A stretch of 64,000 nucleotides of DNA from positions 1,736,001-1,800,000 of the forward strand of contig CP073746.1 of the NCBI GenBank assembly GCA_024397995.1, read 5' to 3'. Under the pieces are notes generated by a model. The model saw nothing but the letters and a program-made list of their open reading frames with translations. It ran no database searches and was not told the DNA's origin. Shown in pieces: positions 8,474 to 17,117 of this stretch; position 1 is the stretch's first letter; every line of letters begins with the position of its first letter. The position numbers and the translations under genes were made by a program. This DNA comes from a bacterium SCSIO 12827. GTDB taxonomy: Bacteria > Pseudomonadota > Alphaproteobacteria > Rhodospirillales > Casp-alpha2.

Positions 8474-10180
8474 TCAGACGCCCCGGGCGAAGTCCAGGAT
8501 CAGCACGAAGGCCAACGCGGCCACCACCCAGAACACCATCGAACTGAGATGCAGGGTCTTGGCCATGAAGCCTTCGGGGCCATGGTGACGGCGGATGACC
8601 GTGATCGTATCGACCACGGCCTTGGTCAGTATCCCTTCGACTGCGTTGCCGATGGCGGCCAATCCATGCACCAGACGGCCGACGACGACCGGCCCGGCAA
8701 TCCGGTAGAACCAGTCCGTGTCCAGGTTGGTGGATCTAAGTTCCGGGGGATAGATGCGCGTCAGCATCAACACTGTGAAGGCCAGTGCTGAAAACATCAA
8801 AAGTTGCAACTGCTGAATCACGTGATACGACGTGTACGGCTTGTAATCGACGGCATAGGGCAGGATGTCGTATAGCGCCGTTGGGTAGACCCCGATAAAG
8901 ATACACAGGAACGCCGTGAGTCCCATGGCCAACAGCATGTGCCAGGGGGCTTCCTTTACGCGTCGGCCGCTGTCATGAGCGAAGAACGCGAAATAGGGAA
9001 TCTTGATGCCGGAATGATGGAACACGCCTGCCGATGCGAACAGCAGCGTTCCCCAGATGAACCAGCGATGCTCTTCAGCAACGGCCGTAAGAATCATTGA
9101 TTTGGAAATGAAACCGGAGAAGAGAGGAAACGCTGAAATGGAAGCCGCGCCGATGATGCAAAATCCGGTCGTTAAGGGCATGGACTTGTAAAGCCCGCCG
9201 AGTTCGGAGCCCTTGCAAGTGCCGGTTCTGAACAATACAGCACCCATGGACATGAACAGGAGGGCCTTGTACAGAATGTGGCTGAATGCGTGGGCCGCTG
9301 TGCCGTTCAAGGCCAATTCCGTTCCGACCCCCACGCCAACGACCATAAATCCGAGCTGGTTGTTGAGCGAATATGCCAGAACGCGCCGAAGGTCGTTCTC
9401 GATTACCGCATAGAAGATTGGGAACGCGGTCATGGTCGCTCCGATATAGATCAGAGCTTCGGTCCCGGCATAGCCACGCGCAAGCGCGTAAACCGCAAGT
9501 TTGGTCGTGAATGCGCTGAGGATAACAGTTCCGGTCACGGTCGCCTGTGGATAGGCGTCCTGCAGCCAGTTGTGCAGAAGCGGAAACGCGCATTTGATTC
9601 CAAATGCCAACAGGATCAGTTTTCCGGCGACGGAATCGATGCCGATATGGCCGAAGTCGATAGAACCTGTATCTGCATACCAGATGATCGCTCCGGCCAA
9701 TAAAATGACGCCGGATGTGACTTGAATCACCAAGTAGCGCATGCCGCACCGATAGGCTTCCGGGGTCCTGGACGCCCAGATGAGAAATACCGAGGATATC
9801 CCGGTGAGTTCCCAGAATACGAACAGTGTCACCAAGTCGCCTGCGAAGACCGCGGCGATGGCAGCACCTGCGTACACCAGCGCGGAAACTTGCTGCAGAA
9901 TGTCGCGTTCATGCCATGCGAACAGAAGACCCAAAAACGCTGCGATATTGAAGATGTAGCCCCAAACGAGGGACAGACGATCAACCTGCAAAGGCTCCAG
10001 CGTCATGCCGAAGGCTTCCATGGTCACAAGGGTCCCCGGCTCTAACTGATGGACGAGCATGAACCCGGCAATCGGCAGAGCGAGGATATAGAGGCGTCTA
10101 ATAACCGACGGCAGTAGGAGCGCCGGCAGCGCGCCTAGGATAAGGATCAAGCCCGGGTTGATGCTACTGATCGCGGTCAT
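8474..10180 (-). CDS. Mrp-type antiporter subunit D-like (NuoL/M/N family), third paralogue
   Basis: This 568-residue integral membrane protein has about 14 or more hydrophobic segments and belongs to the proton-translocating NuoL/M/N-MrpA/D family. The key acidic residue (FVFWELTGISS) and the central lysine (FGIKCAFPLLHNWL) are present, so it looks competent for ion transfer. It is the last gene of the minus-strand Mrp operon and overlaps the 91-residue gene by 17 bases. A third such subunit is more than a standard Mrp operon carries; it may replace the missing N-terminal part of MrpA. Confidence 0.88.
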   Translation of the reverse strand: MTAISSINPGLILILGALPALLLPSVIRRLYILALPIAGFMLVHQLEPGTLVTMEAFGMTLEPLQVDRLSLVWGYIFNIAAFLGLLFAWHERDILQQVSALVYAGAAIAAVFAGDLVTLFVFWELTGISSVFLIWASRTPEAYRCGMRYLVIQVTSGVILLAGAIIWYADTGSIDFGHIGIDSVAGKLILLAFGIKCAFPLLHNWLQDAYPQATVTGTVILSAFTTKLAVYALARGYAGTEALIYIGATMTAFPIFYAVIENDLRRVLAYSLNNQLGFMVVGVGVGTELALNGTAAHAFSHILYKALLFMSMGAVLFRTGTCKGSELGGLYKSMPLTTGFCIIGAASISAFPLFSGFISKSMILTAVAEEHRWFIWGTLLFASAGVFHHSGIKIPYFAFFAHDSGRRVKEAPWHMLLAMGLTAFLCIFIGVYPTALYDILPYAVDYKPYTSYHVIQQLQLLMFSALAFTVLMLTRIYPPELRSTNLDTDWFYRIAGPVVVGRLVHGLAAIGNAVEGILTKAVVDTITVIRRHHGPEGFMAKTLHLSSMVFWVVAALAFVLILDFARGV

Positions 10181-10439
10181 AATAATCCTCGTCGCGCATT
10201 AGAAAGATGCGCATCACTTTTGCCGCAAGCACCAGGATGACACACATTACGAACCCGTAGATCGCATAGAAGCCGAAAACATCCTCGAACCCGAAGTGGG
10301 AATGCTTTTCATAGAAACCGTCCGCCAGGAAAAGCAGTCCGCAGACGATGAAAAGCGTGATTATGATCTTTCGCACGTTCTTCTGGTCGTCGAGCCAGTA
10401 CCGGCGCGCGCTGTTGCCCTGCTCTTGGTGCTCGCTCAT
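10164..10439 (-). CDS. Small two-TM membrane protein inside the Mrp operon, unknown
   Basis: This 91-residue protein has a polar N-terminus (MSEHQEQGNSARRYWLDD), two predicted membrane helices (about 25-42 and 55-76) and a very acidic tail (MRDEDYYDRDQ). It starts at the ATG 3 bases after the second D subunit stop and overlaps the third D subunit gene by 17 bases, so it is clearly part of the operon. It does not look like MrpC, F or G. I do not recognise the family; a role as an accessory subunit is inferred from position only. Confidence 0.75.
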   Translation of the reverse strand: MSEHQEQGNSARRYWLDDQKNVRKIIITLFIVCGLLFLADGFYEKHSHFGFEDVFGFYAIYGFVMCVILVLAAKVMRIFLMRDEDYYDRDQ

Positions 10440-10441
10440 GC

Positions 10442-12013
10442 TCAGCCTCCAAATACGGGTGTTAGGAATATGCGAATTCGGTCCGCATAGAAGAACAGAA
10501 GGACACAACCCGTCGCCGTCAGCACGATGGGAAGCAAGCACATAAAGGAGGCATCGGATATGCCCTCTCGACCGAACGTCATATGCCGAAGAAGTGGATG
10601 GTTCGGCGGTGCATGATGGTGTTCATGGTCGTCATGATCGTTATCCGCGCCTTCCTCCGACTGTATCGATTCTTTGCCGAAGAAGCCGTATAGAACCACC
10701 GGCATTAAATAGGCCAAATTCAGGAGCGACGACACCATAAGCACCGCGACGAATACCAGTTGATGGGTCTCAGCCGCGCCTAGGGCGATGTACCATTTCG
10801 ACCACATTCCGCCCATGGGGGGCAGGCCGATCAAGGACATCGACGCTAGGAAGAAGCAGAAAAAGGTCACCGGCATCCGGTGGCCAAGCCCTTTCATGTC
10901 GGAAATATCGGTCTTGTGGGCGAATACAATGATCGCGCCGGCGCAGAAGAACAGGGTGATCTTGCCGAAGGCATGCATCACGATGTGCATCGCCGACCCA
11001 AGGGCCGCAATATCGGACGCCAGCATGGCGCCCAGGACGATGTAACTTAACTGGCTCACTGTCGAATAGGCGAGGCGAAGCTTCAGGTTGTCCTGACGCA
11101 TGGCGACGATAGATGCCGCGATGATGGTGAACGCGGCGACATAGAGTAGAAAATCCGTACCCGGCGCCAGTTTCAAAAGGTCGATTCCGAATATGTAAAC
11201 GACGACCTTAAGAACAGAAAACACGCCTGCCTTGACGACCGCGACGGCGTGCAGCAGGGCCGAGACCGGGGTCGGTGCTACCATGGCCGCCGGCAGCCAG
11301 CGGTGGAACGGCATCAACGCCGCCTTGCCGATGCCGAAGGCATAGAGCGCCAGCAGGACTGCGATCATCGGGCCCTGGGCCTGTTCGGCATTGAACACGC
11401 CGCCCCGGACGAAATCGAGGGTTCCTGCGATCTGCCAGGTCCAGATCATGCCGAACAGCAGGAAGCCGATTGAGGTCGACAGCAGAATGCCGAGATAGAT
11501 CCGCCCCGAGCGTTTGGCTTCCTCCGTCCCGTGATGGGCGACGAGCGGGAAGGTGGAGACTGACAACACCTCGTAGAACACGAACAGCGTCAGCATGTTG
11601 CCGGCGAGGGCGACGCCGATGGCTGACGCAATGGCGATGGCGAAGAAGAAGAAAAACCGGGTCTGGTTTTCTTCGTGATGACCACGCATGTAACCGATGG
11701 CGTACAGTGTCGTGACGATCCACAGGAAGCTGGCGATCCCGGCGAAGATCATGCCCAACGGTTCCAGCGTCAGACGGATCGACAGCCCCGGCACCATGTC
11801 GGACAGCACGATGTCGGGCCGGCCGCCGGCCGCGACGATGGGGTAGAATTGGGCGACGACGTAGAACAGGCAGGCGGCGGTCAGCAGGCTGGCGCCGTCG
11901 CGGGCGTTTTCCCAACGCCCGAGGGCCAAGACCAGAAAGGCCCCGATAACCGGAATGACGAGAGCCAGGACCAGGGCGTCGCCCGGTGCCCAGCCGGCAA
12001 GAAGACCGGTCAT
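10442..12013 (-). CDS. Mrp-type antiporter subunit D-like (NuoM/N family), second paralogue
   Basis: This 523-residue membrane protein of the NuoL/M/N family has about 14 helices. The conserved glutamate (FVFYEVLSVSTFPLV) and lysine (FGIGKAALMPFHRWLP) are present, and a His-Asp-rich loop lies near the C-terminus (DNDHDDHEHHHAPP). The ATG overlaps the stop of the upstream subunit D gene by 4 bases, showing translational coupling. It is a second D-type channel subunit next to the canonical MrpD. Confidence 0.9.
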   Translation of the reverse strand: MTGLLAGWAPGDALVLALVIPVIGAFLVLALGRWENARDGASLLTAACLFYVVAQFYPIVAAGGRPDIVLSDMVPGLSIRLTLEPLGMIFAGIASFLWIVTTLYAIGYMRGHHEENQTRFFFFFAIAIASAIGVALAGNMLTLFVFYEVLSVSTFPLVAHHGTEEAKRSGRIYLGILLSTSIGFLLFGMIWTWQIAGTLDFVRGGVFNAEQAQGPMIAVLLALYAFGIGKAALMPFHRWLPAAMVAPTPVSALLHAVAVVKAGVFSVLKVVVYIFGIDLLKLAPGTDFLLYVAAFTIIAASIVAMRQDNLKLRLAYSTVSQLSYIVLGAMLASDIAALGSAMHIVMHAFGKITLFFCAGAIIVFAHKTDISDMKGLGHRMPVTFFCFFLASMSLIGLPPMGGMWSKWYIALGAAETHQLVFVAVLMVSSLLNLAYLMPVVLYGFFGKESIQSEEGADNDHDDHEHHHAPPNHPLLRHMTFGREGISDASFMCLLPIVLTATGCVLLFFYADRIRIFLTPVFGG

Positions 12014-13548
12014 GGCTTGCCTCCACTGGCGGGACCCATGAGGGCGTTGGCCGCCTCACCGGCGATGCGCAAGGTGGTGTCGCCGTCGATGCCGAACCAG
12101 ATGGTGGCCGCGGCCAACACAATCATCGGCACCAGCATGGACAGCGGCGCCTCGCTGCGCCCGACGGCGCCTTCGGGCGGGGCCTTAAGATACGCGACCT
12201 CGACCACCCGCCAGACGTAGACGATGGCGAGCAGCGACGACAGCAGGATACCTGCCGCGACATACCACCAGCCGAGGGCAAGCGAAGCCTGCACCAACTG
12301 CCATTTGGAAATGAAGCCGACCGTCACCGGCGTGCCGATCAGCGATAGACCGGCGACCAGAAACACCGCCGTGGTCACCGGCATGCGTTTGCCGATGCCG
12401 GCAAGGTCGTTGAGCCGGACCGATCCGACGACATAGAACATGGCGCCCACGGCCATGAAGGCAGCCCCCTTCATGACGGCGTGGTTGAACAGATGGACAA
12501 TGCCCCCGGTCAGGCCCGCGGCGGAGGCCATGCCGATGCCGAGCACCATGTAGCCGACCTGTGACACGCTGGAGTAGGCCAGCATGCGTTTCACGTCATT
12601 CTGGAAGATGGCGACGAAGGCGCCCGCGAACATGCCGACCAGGGCGACGATGATCAGCATCAGACTGATGTCCGTGCCGATGAACAGGTCCGTTCCGCCG
12701 AATACGGTGAAGACGAGGCGCAGCAAGGCATAGATCGCGACCTTGGTCGCCGTCGAGGCAAGGAACACGGTGACCGCCGAGGGTGCGAAGGCATAGGCAT
12801 TGGGCAGCCAGGTGTGCAGCGGGAACATCGCGAGCTTGAGCCCCAGGCCGACCACCACGAAAGCGAAGGCGGCCAGCACCGTACGCGTGTGATCCACGGC
12901 CGGCAGCAGGGTCGCCAAGTCCGCCATGTTGAGCGAGCCCGTCATCATGTACATCAGGCCGACGCCGATGATGTAGAAGGTCGCGCCCAGGGTGCCCATG
13001 ATCAGGTAACGGTAGGACGCGGTGAGCGCCCGGCGATTGCCGCCCAGGCTAATCAGCACATAGCTGGACAGGGACGAGATTTCCAGGAACACGAACAGGT
13101 TGAAGGCATCCGCCGTGGTCGTGATGCCGATCAGACCCGTCAGGCACAGCATGTACATCAGGTAGAACAGGTAGATGCGGGGTTCCGACACTTCTTTTTC
13201 GACGCTGGCCTTGGCATAGGGCAGGGTGATGGCGCCGATGGCCGTGATGATGACTAGAACCAGGGCGTTGGCCGCGTCGATGCGGTATTCGATGCCCCAG
13301 GGCGCCGGCCAACTGCCGAGCTCGTAAATGATCAGGCCGCTGGCCAGCACCTTGCCCAGCAAGACCAGGGCGATGAAGAAGGCGATCCAGGTAACGATCG
13401 TCGCCCACAGCCAGCTCAGCTTGGCGTCGCGTAGCAGTACGCAGATCGGTGCGCACAGAAGCGGTACGACGACCTGCAGGATGGGCAGATGCGGTTCGAT
13501 CGCGGCGGCAAAGGGCAGCGACAGGAAATAGGTGTAGAAGGCGGTCAC
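12010..13548 (-). CDS. mnhD: Mrp-type Na+/H+ antiporter subunit D
   Basis: This 512-residue membrane protein is the most canonical MrpD of the three, because it directly follows the mnhC gene. VFLEISSLSSYVL carries the conserved glutamate and GLGLKLAMFPLHTWLP the conserved lysine of the ion-translocating family. The start is GTG at 13548 with GAGGAGGA just upstream; this GTG overlaps the mnhC stop (GTGA). It acts in the inner membrane with the other Mrp subunits in Na+ or K+/H+ exchange. Confidence 0.93.
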   Translation of the reverse strand: MTAFYTYFLSLPFAAAIEPHLPILQVVVPLLCAPICVLLRDAKLSWLWATIVTWIAFFIALVLLGKVLASGLIIYELGSWPAPWGIEYRIDAANALVLVIITAIGAITLPYAKASVEKEVSEPRIYLFYLMYMLCLTGLIGITTTADAFNLFVFLEISSLSSYVLISLGGNRRALTASYRYLIMGTLGATFYIIGVGLMYMMTGSLNMADLATLLPAVDHTRTVLAAFAFVVVGLGLKLAMFPLHTWLPNAYAFAPSAVTVFLASTATKVAIYALLRLVFTVFGGTDLFIGTDISLMLIIVALVGMFAGAFVAIFQNDVKRMLAYSSVSQVGYMVLGIGMASAAGLTGGIVHLFNHAVMKGAAFMAVGAMFYVVGSVRLNDLAGIGKRMPVTTAVFLVAGLSLIGTPVTVGFISKWQLVQASLALGWWYVAAGILLSSLLAIVYVWRVVEVAYLKAPPEGAVGRSEAPLSMLVPMIVLAAATIWFGIDGDTTLRIAGEAANALMGPASGGKP

Positions 13549-13976
13549 CTGTCCTCCTCCTCTTCCACGGCCAGGATCTCGTCATCCTCGATGGTGTCGT
13601 AGGCGTTGCGGATGCGCACGACCAAGGCGAGGCCGAGGGCTGTGGTTGCAACGCCGACCACGATCGCGGTCAGGATCAGGACGTGGGGCAGGGGGTTTGA
13701 ATATAGTTTGATGCCTTCGTCCAGGATCGGCGCCGTGCCGCCCGTGACCTTGGCCATCAGGATGTAGAACAGAAAGACCGAGACCTGAAACACGTTCAGA
13801 CCGACGATCTTCTTCACCAAGTTGTCGTGGGCGATGACGATGTAGAACCCGGTCATCATCAGCGCGATGACGATCCAGTAACCGAGCAGACCGGGCGACG
13901 CCGGGCCGACCATGAAGGCTTCGAAGGAAAGCCACAGGTCGTACAGCGGTTTGAAGATGTCGACGAATCCCTGCAT
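13545..13976 (-). CDS. mnhC: Mrp-type antiporter subunit C (NuoK-like)
   Basis: This 143-residue protein has three hydrophobic segments and the NuoK-like motif GTAPILDEG...PLPHVLILTAIVVGVATTALGLAL, typical of MrpC. The N-terminus is about 25 residues longer than in many MrpC proteins, and the C-terminus is acidic (DDEILAVEEEEDR). It sits 4 bases after mnhB and overlaps mnhD by 4 bases. Confidence 0.92.
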   Translation of the reverse strand: MQGFVDIFKPLYDLWLSFEAFMVGPASPGLLGYWIVIALMMTGFYIVIAHDNLVKKIVGLNVFQVSVFLFYILMAKVTGGTAPILDEGIKLYSNPLPHVLILTAIVVGVATTALGLALVVRIRNAYDTIEDDEILAVEEEEDR

Positions 13977-13980
13977 GGCC

Positions 13981-14406
13981 TCAGTCCCCGCCCGACTGGC
14001 CGGCGAACACGTTGAAGATCGTGATCATCGACGCCGCGACCGTGATGCCGACACCCAGTTCGACGATCAGGATGCCGTAGTGCTGCCCGTGCAAGGGGTC
14101 GTGGGCCAGGACGTTGTAGTCCAGATAGTTGCCGCCCAGGATCAGCCCTGCGACTCCAGTTAGTCCATAAGTCAGCACGCCGACGACCAGCAGCAGGCGC
14201 GTCGACCAGGGCGGCAGCACCCGTTTCACCGTCTCGACGCCGAACAGGATGGCGTAGAGGATAAAGCCCGAACCGAAGATCACGCCCGCCTGAAACCCGC
14301 CGCCGGGGCCGAAGTCGCCATGAAACTGAACGTAAAGCGCGAACAGCAGGATCGGTGGGATCAGGAACTTGGAGACAACGCGGAGAACGACCTTACGGTG
14401 CATCAT
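13981..14406 (-). CDS. mnhB: Mrp-type antiporter subunit B
   Basis: This 141-residue membrane protein has the MnhB signature HGDFGPGGGFQAGV after the first helix, then GLILGGNYLDYN and GILIVELGVGITVAASM. These match the MrpB family. The ATG overlaps the stop of the preceding gene by 4 bases. It acts in the inner membrane as part of the Mrp complex. Confidence 0.93.
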   Translation of the reverse strand: MMHRKVVLRVVSKFLIPPILLFALYVQFHGDFGPGGGFQAGVIFGSGFILYAILFGVETVKRVLPPWSTRLLLVVGVLTYGLTGVAGLILGGNYLDYNVLAHDPLHGQHYGILIVELGVGITVAASMITIFNVFAGQSGGD

Positions 14407-14990
14407 GATGCGGCCCCCTTCGTGTCCGAGCCGCCTTCATCCGCTTCCTCGTCTTCGCGCCGCCGGCGGGCGCGGCCCAGGATGGCCAGCACGCCCGTGG
14501 CGGCGGTGAAGATCACGAAGACCTCGCCGAGCGTGTCATAACCGCGGTAGCTGGCCAGCACGCTGGTGACGATATTGGGCATGCCCACTTCTTCGCCCGA
14601 TTTCTCGATATAACGGGGCACCACGTGGTGGTGGATGGCAGCGATCTTGTCGCCGTAGCGGGGCATGTCGAAGGTGCCGTAGACCAGCACGGCGCCGGTC
14701 ACGGCGACGACCAGAAACGCGGTCGTGCTCTTGCTTTTGCCGCCGCCCAGCTTTTCCTTGCGCGTGGTCAAGGCCAGGGTGCCCAGCATCAGGACGGTGG
14801 AGATTCCCGCACCCACGGCGGCCTCGGTGAAGGCGACATCGACCGCGTCCAGCACCACATAGGCGGCAGCGCCGATCAACGAGAAGATGCCCGACAGCAT
14901 GGATACGGCGAACAGGTCGCGGATGCGCGCGATGGCTAGGCCCACGGCCCCCATCATGAGCATCAGGACGATGATGATGACGTTTTCTAT
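14403..14990 (-). CDS. MrpA C-terminal-like subunit (DUF4040 plus MbhE-type domains)
   Basis: The first half (ARIRDLFAVSMLSGIFSL, AFTEAAVGAGISTVLML) matches the DUF4040/MbhD segment of MrpA, and the second half (NIVTSVLASYRGYDTLGE) matches the MbhE-like end of MrpA. The long MrpA N-terminal part is not attached, so MrpA is split here. The first ATG is at 14963, but a full first helix needs about nine more residues. GGGGAGG lies 6 bases before an ATA at 14990 that overlaps the mnhG stop, so I propose ATA as the start (195 residues); with ATG it would be 186. Confidence 0.8.
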   Translation of the reverse strand: MENVIIIVLMLMMGAVGLAIARIRDLFAVSMLSGIFSLIGAAAYVVLDAVDVAFTEAAVGAGISTVLMLGTLALTTRKEKLGGGKSKSTTAFLVVAVTGAVLVYGTFDMPRYGDKIAAIHHHVVPRYIEKSGEEVGMPNIVTSVLASYRGYDTLGEVFVIFTAATGVLAILGRARRRREDEEADEGGSDTKGAAS

Positions 14991-15343
14991 GGTCGGCCTC
15001 CCCGGCTGAGGGCCGCGCTTTTCTCCTCATCGACCCGGGGCGTGACGCCGGCGTTCAGGCAGGCGCGGGCCAGGGCGTGGGTCGCCGTCGGGCTGGTGAA
15101 AAAGATGAAGGCCAGGATCAGGGCCAGCTTGACCGTGACAATGGTCAGCCCGGCCTGGAACATCAGGCCGACCAGGATCAATTCGCAGCCCAGCGTATCG
15201 ATGACGCCCGCTGGATGCATGCGCGCGAACACGTCGGGCATTGTGATCATACCGATGCCGCCGATGATCAGCAGCACCGCGCCCGGCAGAATGAACAGCC
15301 AGGTCAGGATGTCGAAGATGATCGGATCAACGGGGAACGCCAT
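14987..15343 (-). CDS. mnhG: Mrp-type antiporter subunit G
   Basis: This 118-residue protein has three membrane helices and the MrpG hallmark GGIGMITMPDVFARMHPAG, followed by TSPTATHALARA. It lies 2 bases after mnhF, and its stop overlaps the proposed start of the next gene. It is an inner-membrane subunit of the antiporter. Confidence 0.94.
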   Translation of the reverse strand: MAFPVDPIIFDILTWLFILPGAVLLIIGGIGMITMPDVFARMHPAGVIDTLGCELILVGLMFQAGLTIVTVKLALILAFIFFTSPTATHALARACLNAGVTPRVDEEKSAALSRGGRP

Positions 15344-15345
15344 GG

Positions 15346-15642
15346 TCAGATATCCCCCGCATCGGGGCCGGCGGCTTGTTCGCCATGGCCCATGTCCCGG
15401 AACTTGATGAACTTGGTCACCGCGATGGTGCCGATGAAGTTGATCAGCGCATAGACCAACGCCAGATCGAGAAATTCCGGGCGGCCCTGCAGGAACCCGA
15501 CCACGGAAATCAACAGGACCGTCAGCGTGCCGAAGGCATTCACGGCGAGGATGCGGTCGAACACGGTCGGCCCTTTGAGGGCACGCACCAGGACCAGAGC
15601 CATGGTGACCAGAACGGCGAGGGCGGCGGCGGCGAAGCTCAT
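15346..15642 (-). CDS. mnhF: Mrp-type antiporter subunit F
   Basis: This 98-residue protein has three helices and the MrpF pattern ALVLVRALKGPTVFDRILAV followed by FLDLALVYALINFIGTIAV. It is 4 bases after the mnhE stop and 2 bases before mnhG. It is an inner-membrane subunit of the antiporter. Confidence 0.94.
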   Translation of the reverse strand: MSFAAAALAVLVTMALVLVRALKGPTVFDRILAVNAFGTLTVLLISVVGFLQGRPEFLDLALVYALINFIGTIAVTKFIKFRDMGHGEQAAGPDAGDI

Positions 15643-15646
15643 GGCG

Positions 15647-16135
15647 TTAGCGGTCCTCTCCGGGCGCGCCTTCGACGGCTGTGCAGCGGCGGTCCATCTC
15701 GCCGGACTTCAGCCCGTCGGCCGCACCCCGCGTCAGCGCGTGGACGATCATCACTCCATCTTCGACGGCGAGGGTCACCGTGCCCGGCGTGAGGGTAATG
15801 GAATTGGCGTAGATGACGTGGCCCAGCTCAGTCTTCTGCGTCGCCTTGGTGCGCAGGACCGAGGTATGGACCCGGCCCTTTGGCGACAGCACCGCCTTGA
15901 CCACGTCGATGTTGGCCGTGACGATCTCCTTGCCCAGCCAGGGCAGGTAGGTCAGCCAGCGCCAAGTCACCTGGATGGGGTGGCCTTCGTGGTCGACCAC
16001 GTCCATGCGGTGGGCGATGAACACGACCAAGGCGACGGAACCGGCGCCGAAGGCCAGGATCAGCGGAATCGTATAGCCCGACAGCAGCCACCAGAGCGCG
16101 GCCAGGCCGATGCTAAGGCTGATCGCATGGAGCAC
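15647..16135 (-). CDS. mnhE: Mrp-type antiporter subunit E
   Basis: This is the first gene of the minus-strand Mrp operon. The protein (about 162 residues) has two N-terminal helices (LSIGLAALWWLLSG and IPLILAFGAGSVALVVF) and the MrpE core ANSITLTPGTVTLAVEDGVMIVHAL. I prefer the GTG at 16135 (MLHAISLSIG), with CGGGGGAAC about 8 bases upstream, because homologues start just before the first helix. The longer ATG frame begins at 16180. The gap to the divergent DUF192 gene should hold the operon promoter. Confidence 0.9.
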   Translation of the reverse strand: MLHAISLSIGLAALWWLLSGYTIPLILAFGAGSVALVVFIAHRMDVVDHEGHPIQVTWRWLTYLPWLGKEIVTANIDVVKAVLSPKGRVHTSVLRTKATQKTELGHVIYANSITLTPGTVTLAVEDGVMIVHALTRGAADGLKSGEMDRRCTAVEGAPGEDR

Positions 16136-16355
16136 TGAAAGGTTCCCCCGTTCTTCCCCTGGTCGGTATTGCCGCACCATTGAAGGGCGGCGCCGAGCAC
16201 CACGTTATCCGAGGCTCAGGTATACCACCCAAAGCCATCGACGTGACAACAAAATGGGCATAATTTCATGGAATAACAAGGACGTTCGCGCTGGTATACC
16301 AAGGGCGGCGGAAATCTACGGAAGCTGTATTATTAATAGGTGCGATGGACCTGAA

Positions 16356-16862
16356 ATGATCGACAGGATTTTCGGATCGTGGAAAATCACGCGCCGCGCC
16401 GCCCTGCGTTTTGCCGGTGTGTTGGCGGTTCTTTGCGTCGTTTTGAGTGGCACGGCCGCACCTGCGGACGGCCAAACGGTCAGATTCGCCGAATCCGAAG
16501 TGGTCGTGCATACGGCGAACGGCGCGCATCCGTTCAAGGTCGAGGTGGCGGTCGACGACGCGCAGCGCGCCCTCGGTCTGATGTACCGCCGCGACCTGGC
16601 CCCGGACCGGGGCATGCTGTTCGACTTCGGGCGCGAAATCTATATTTCCATGTGGATGCGCAACACCTTCATTCCGCTTGATATGCTGTTTATCGGCGCG
16701 GATGGGCGCATCGGATTCATCCGCGAACGCACGACGCCGCGGTCCCTGGACACCATCGAGGCACCGGAGCGCAACCGCGCCGTGCTTGAGGTCGCGGCCG
16801 GGACGGTGGCGCGGCTCGGCATCCGCGTTGGCGACCGGGTCGACCACGCGATCTTCCGCTAA
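16356..16862 (+). CDS. DUF192 family exported protein
   Basis: This 168-residue protein has a basic N-terminus, one hydrophobic stretch (FAGVLAVLCVVLSGTAAP) that is probably a signal peptide, then the DUF192 (PF02643) core: GLMYRRDLAPDRGMLFDF, MWMRNTFIPLDMLFI and FIRERTTPRSLDTI. Family function is unknown. The ATG at 16356 is chosen because the signal peptide follows it directly; the frame is open further upstream. It is divergent from the Mrp operon and followed by tRNA-Pro. Confidence 0.88.
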   Translation: MIDRIFGSWKITRRAALRFAGVLAVLCVVLSGTAAPADGQTVRFAESEVVVHTANGAHPFKVEVAVDDAQRALGLMYRRDLAPDRGMLFDFGREIYISMWMRNTFIPLDMLFIGADGRIGFIRERTTPRSLDTIEAPERNRAVLEVAAGTVARLGIRVGDRVDHAIFR

Positions 16863-16909
16863 CCGCGTGCTTGCCTTGGGCAGGCTTAAATCATAGGTTT
16901 CCCCCGCGT

Positions 16910-16986
16910 CGGGGCGTAGCTCAGCCTGGTAGAGTGCGTGCTTTGGGAGCACGATGTCGCTGGTTCGAATCCAGTCGCCCCGACCA
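16910..16986 (+). tRNA. tRNA-Pro (UGG)
   Basis: A full cloverleaf is visible: acceptor CGGGGCG pairs with CGCCCCG, the D arm contains TAGCTCAGCCTGGTAGAG, the anticodon stem is CGTGC/GCACG with loop TTTGGGA (anticodon TGG), and the T loop is GGTTCGAATCC. CCA is encoded at 16984-16986. Confidence 0.97.
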
Positions 16987-17117
16987 GTATCCAGGCAGGC
17001 GGCCTGGGGCCGTGCCACCGGGTCCGTCCATGTCACCGTTGACGGGACGGCCCGATGGCCGCATAGAAGACCTTAAGACGCGCGGCAATCGGCCGCGCCA
17101 GAATGGGAATTGGGAAG

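Noticed and set aside
16266-17036. Long minus-strand frame of about 256 codons across DUF192 and tRNA-Pro
   Set aside because: It runs antisense through a well-supported DUF192 gene and a tRNA, and its product has no family features.
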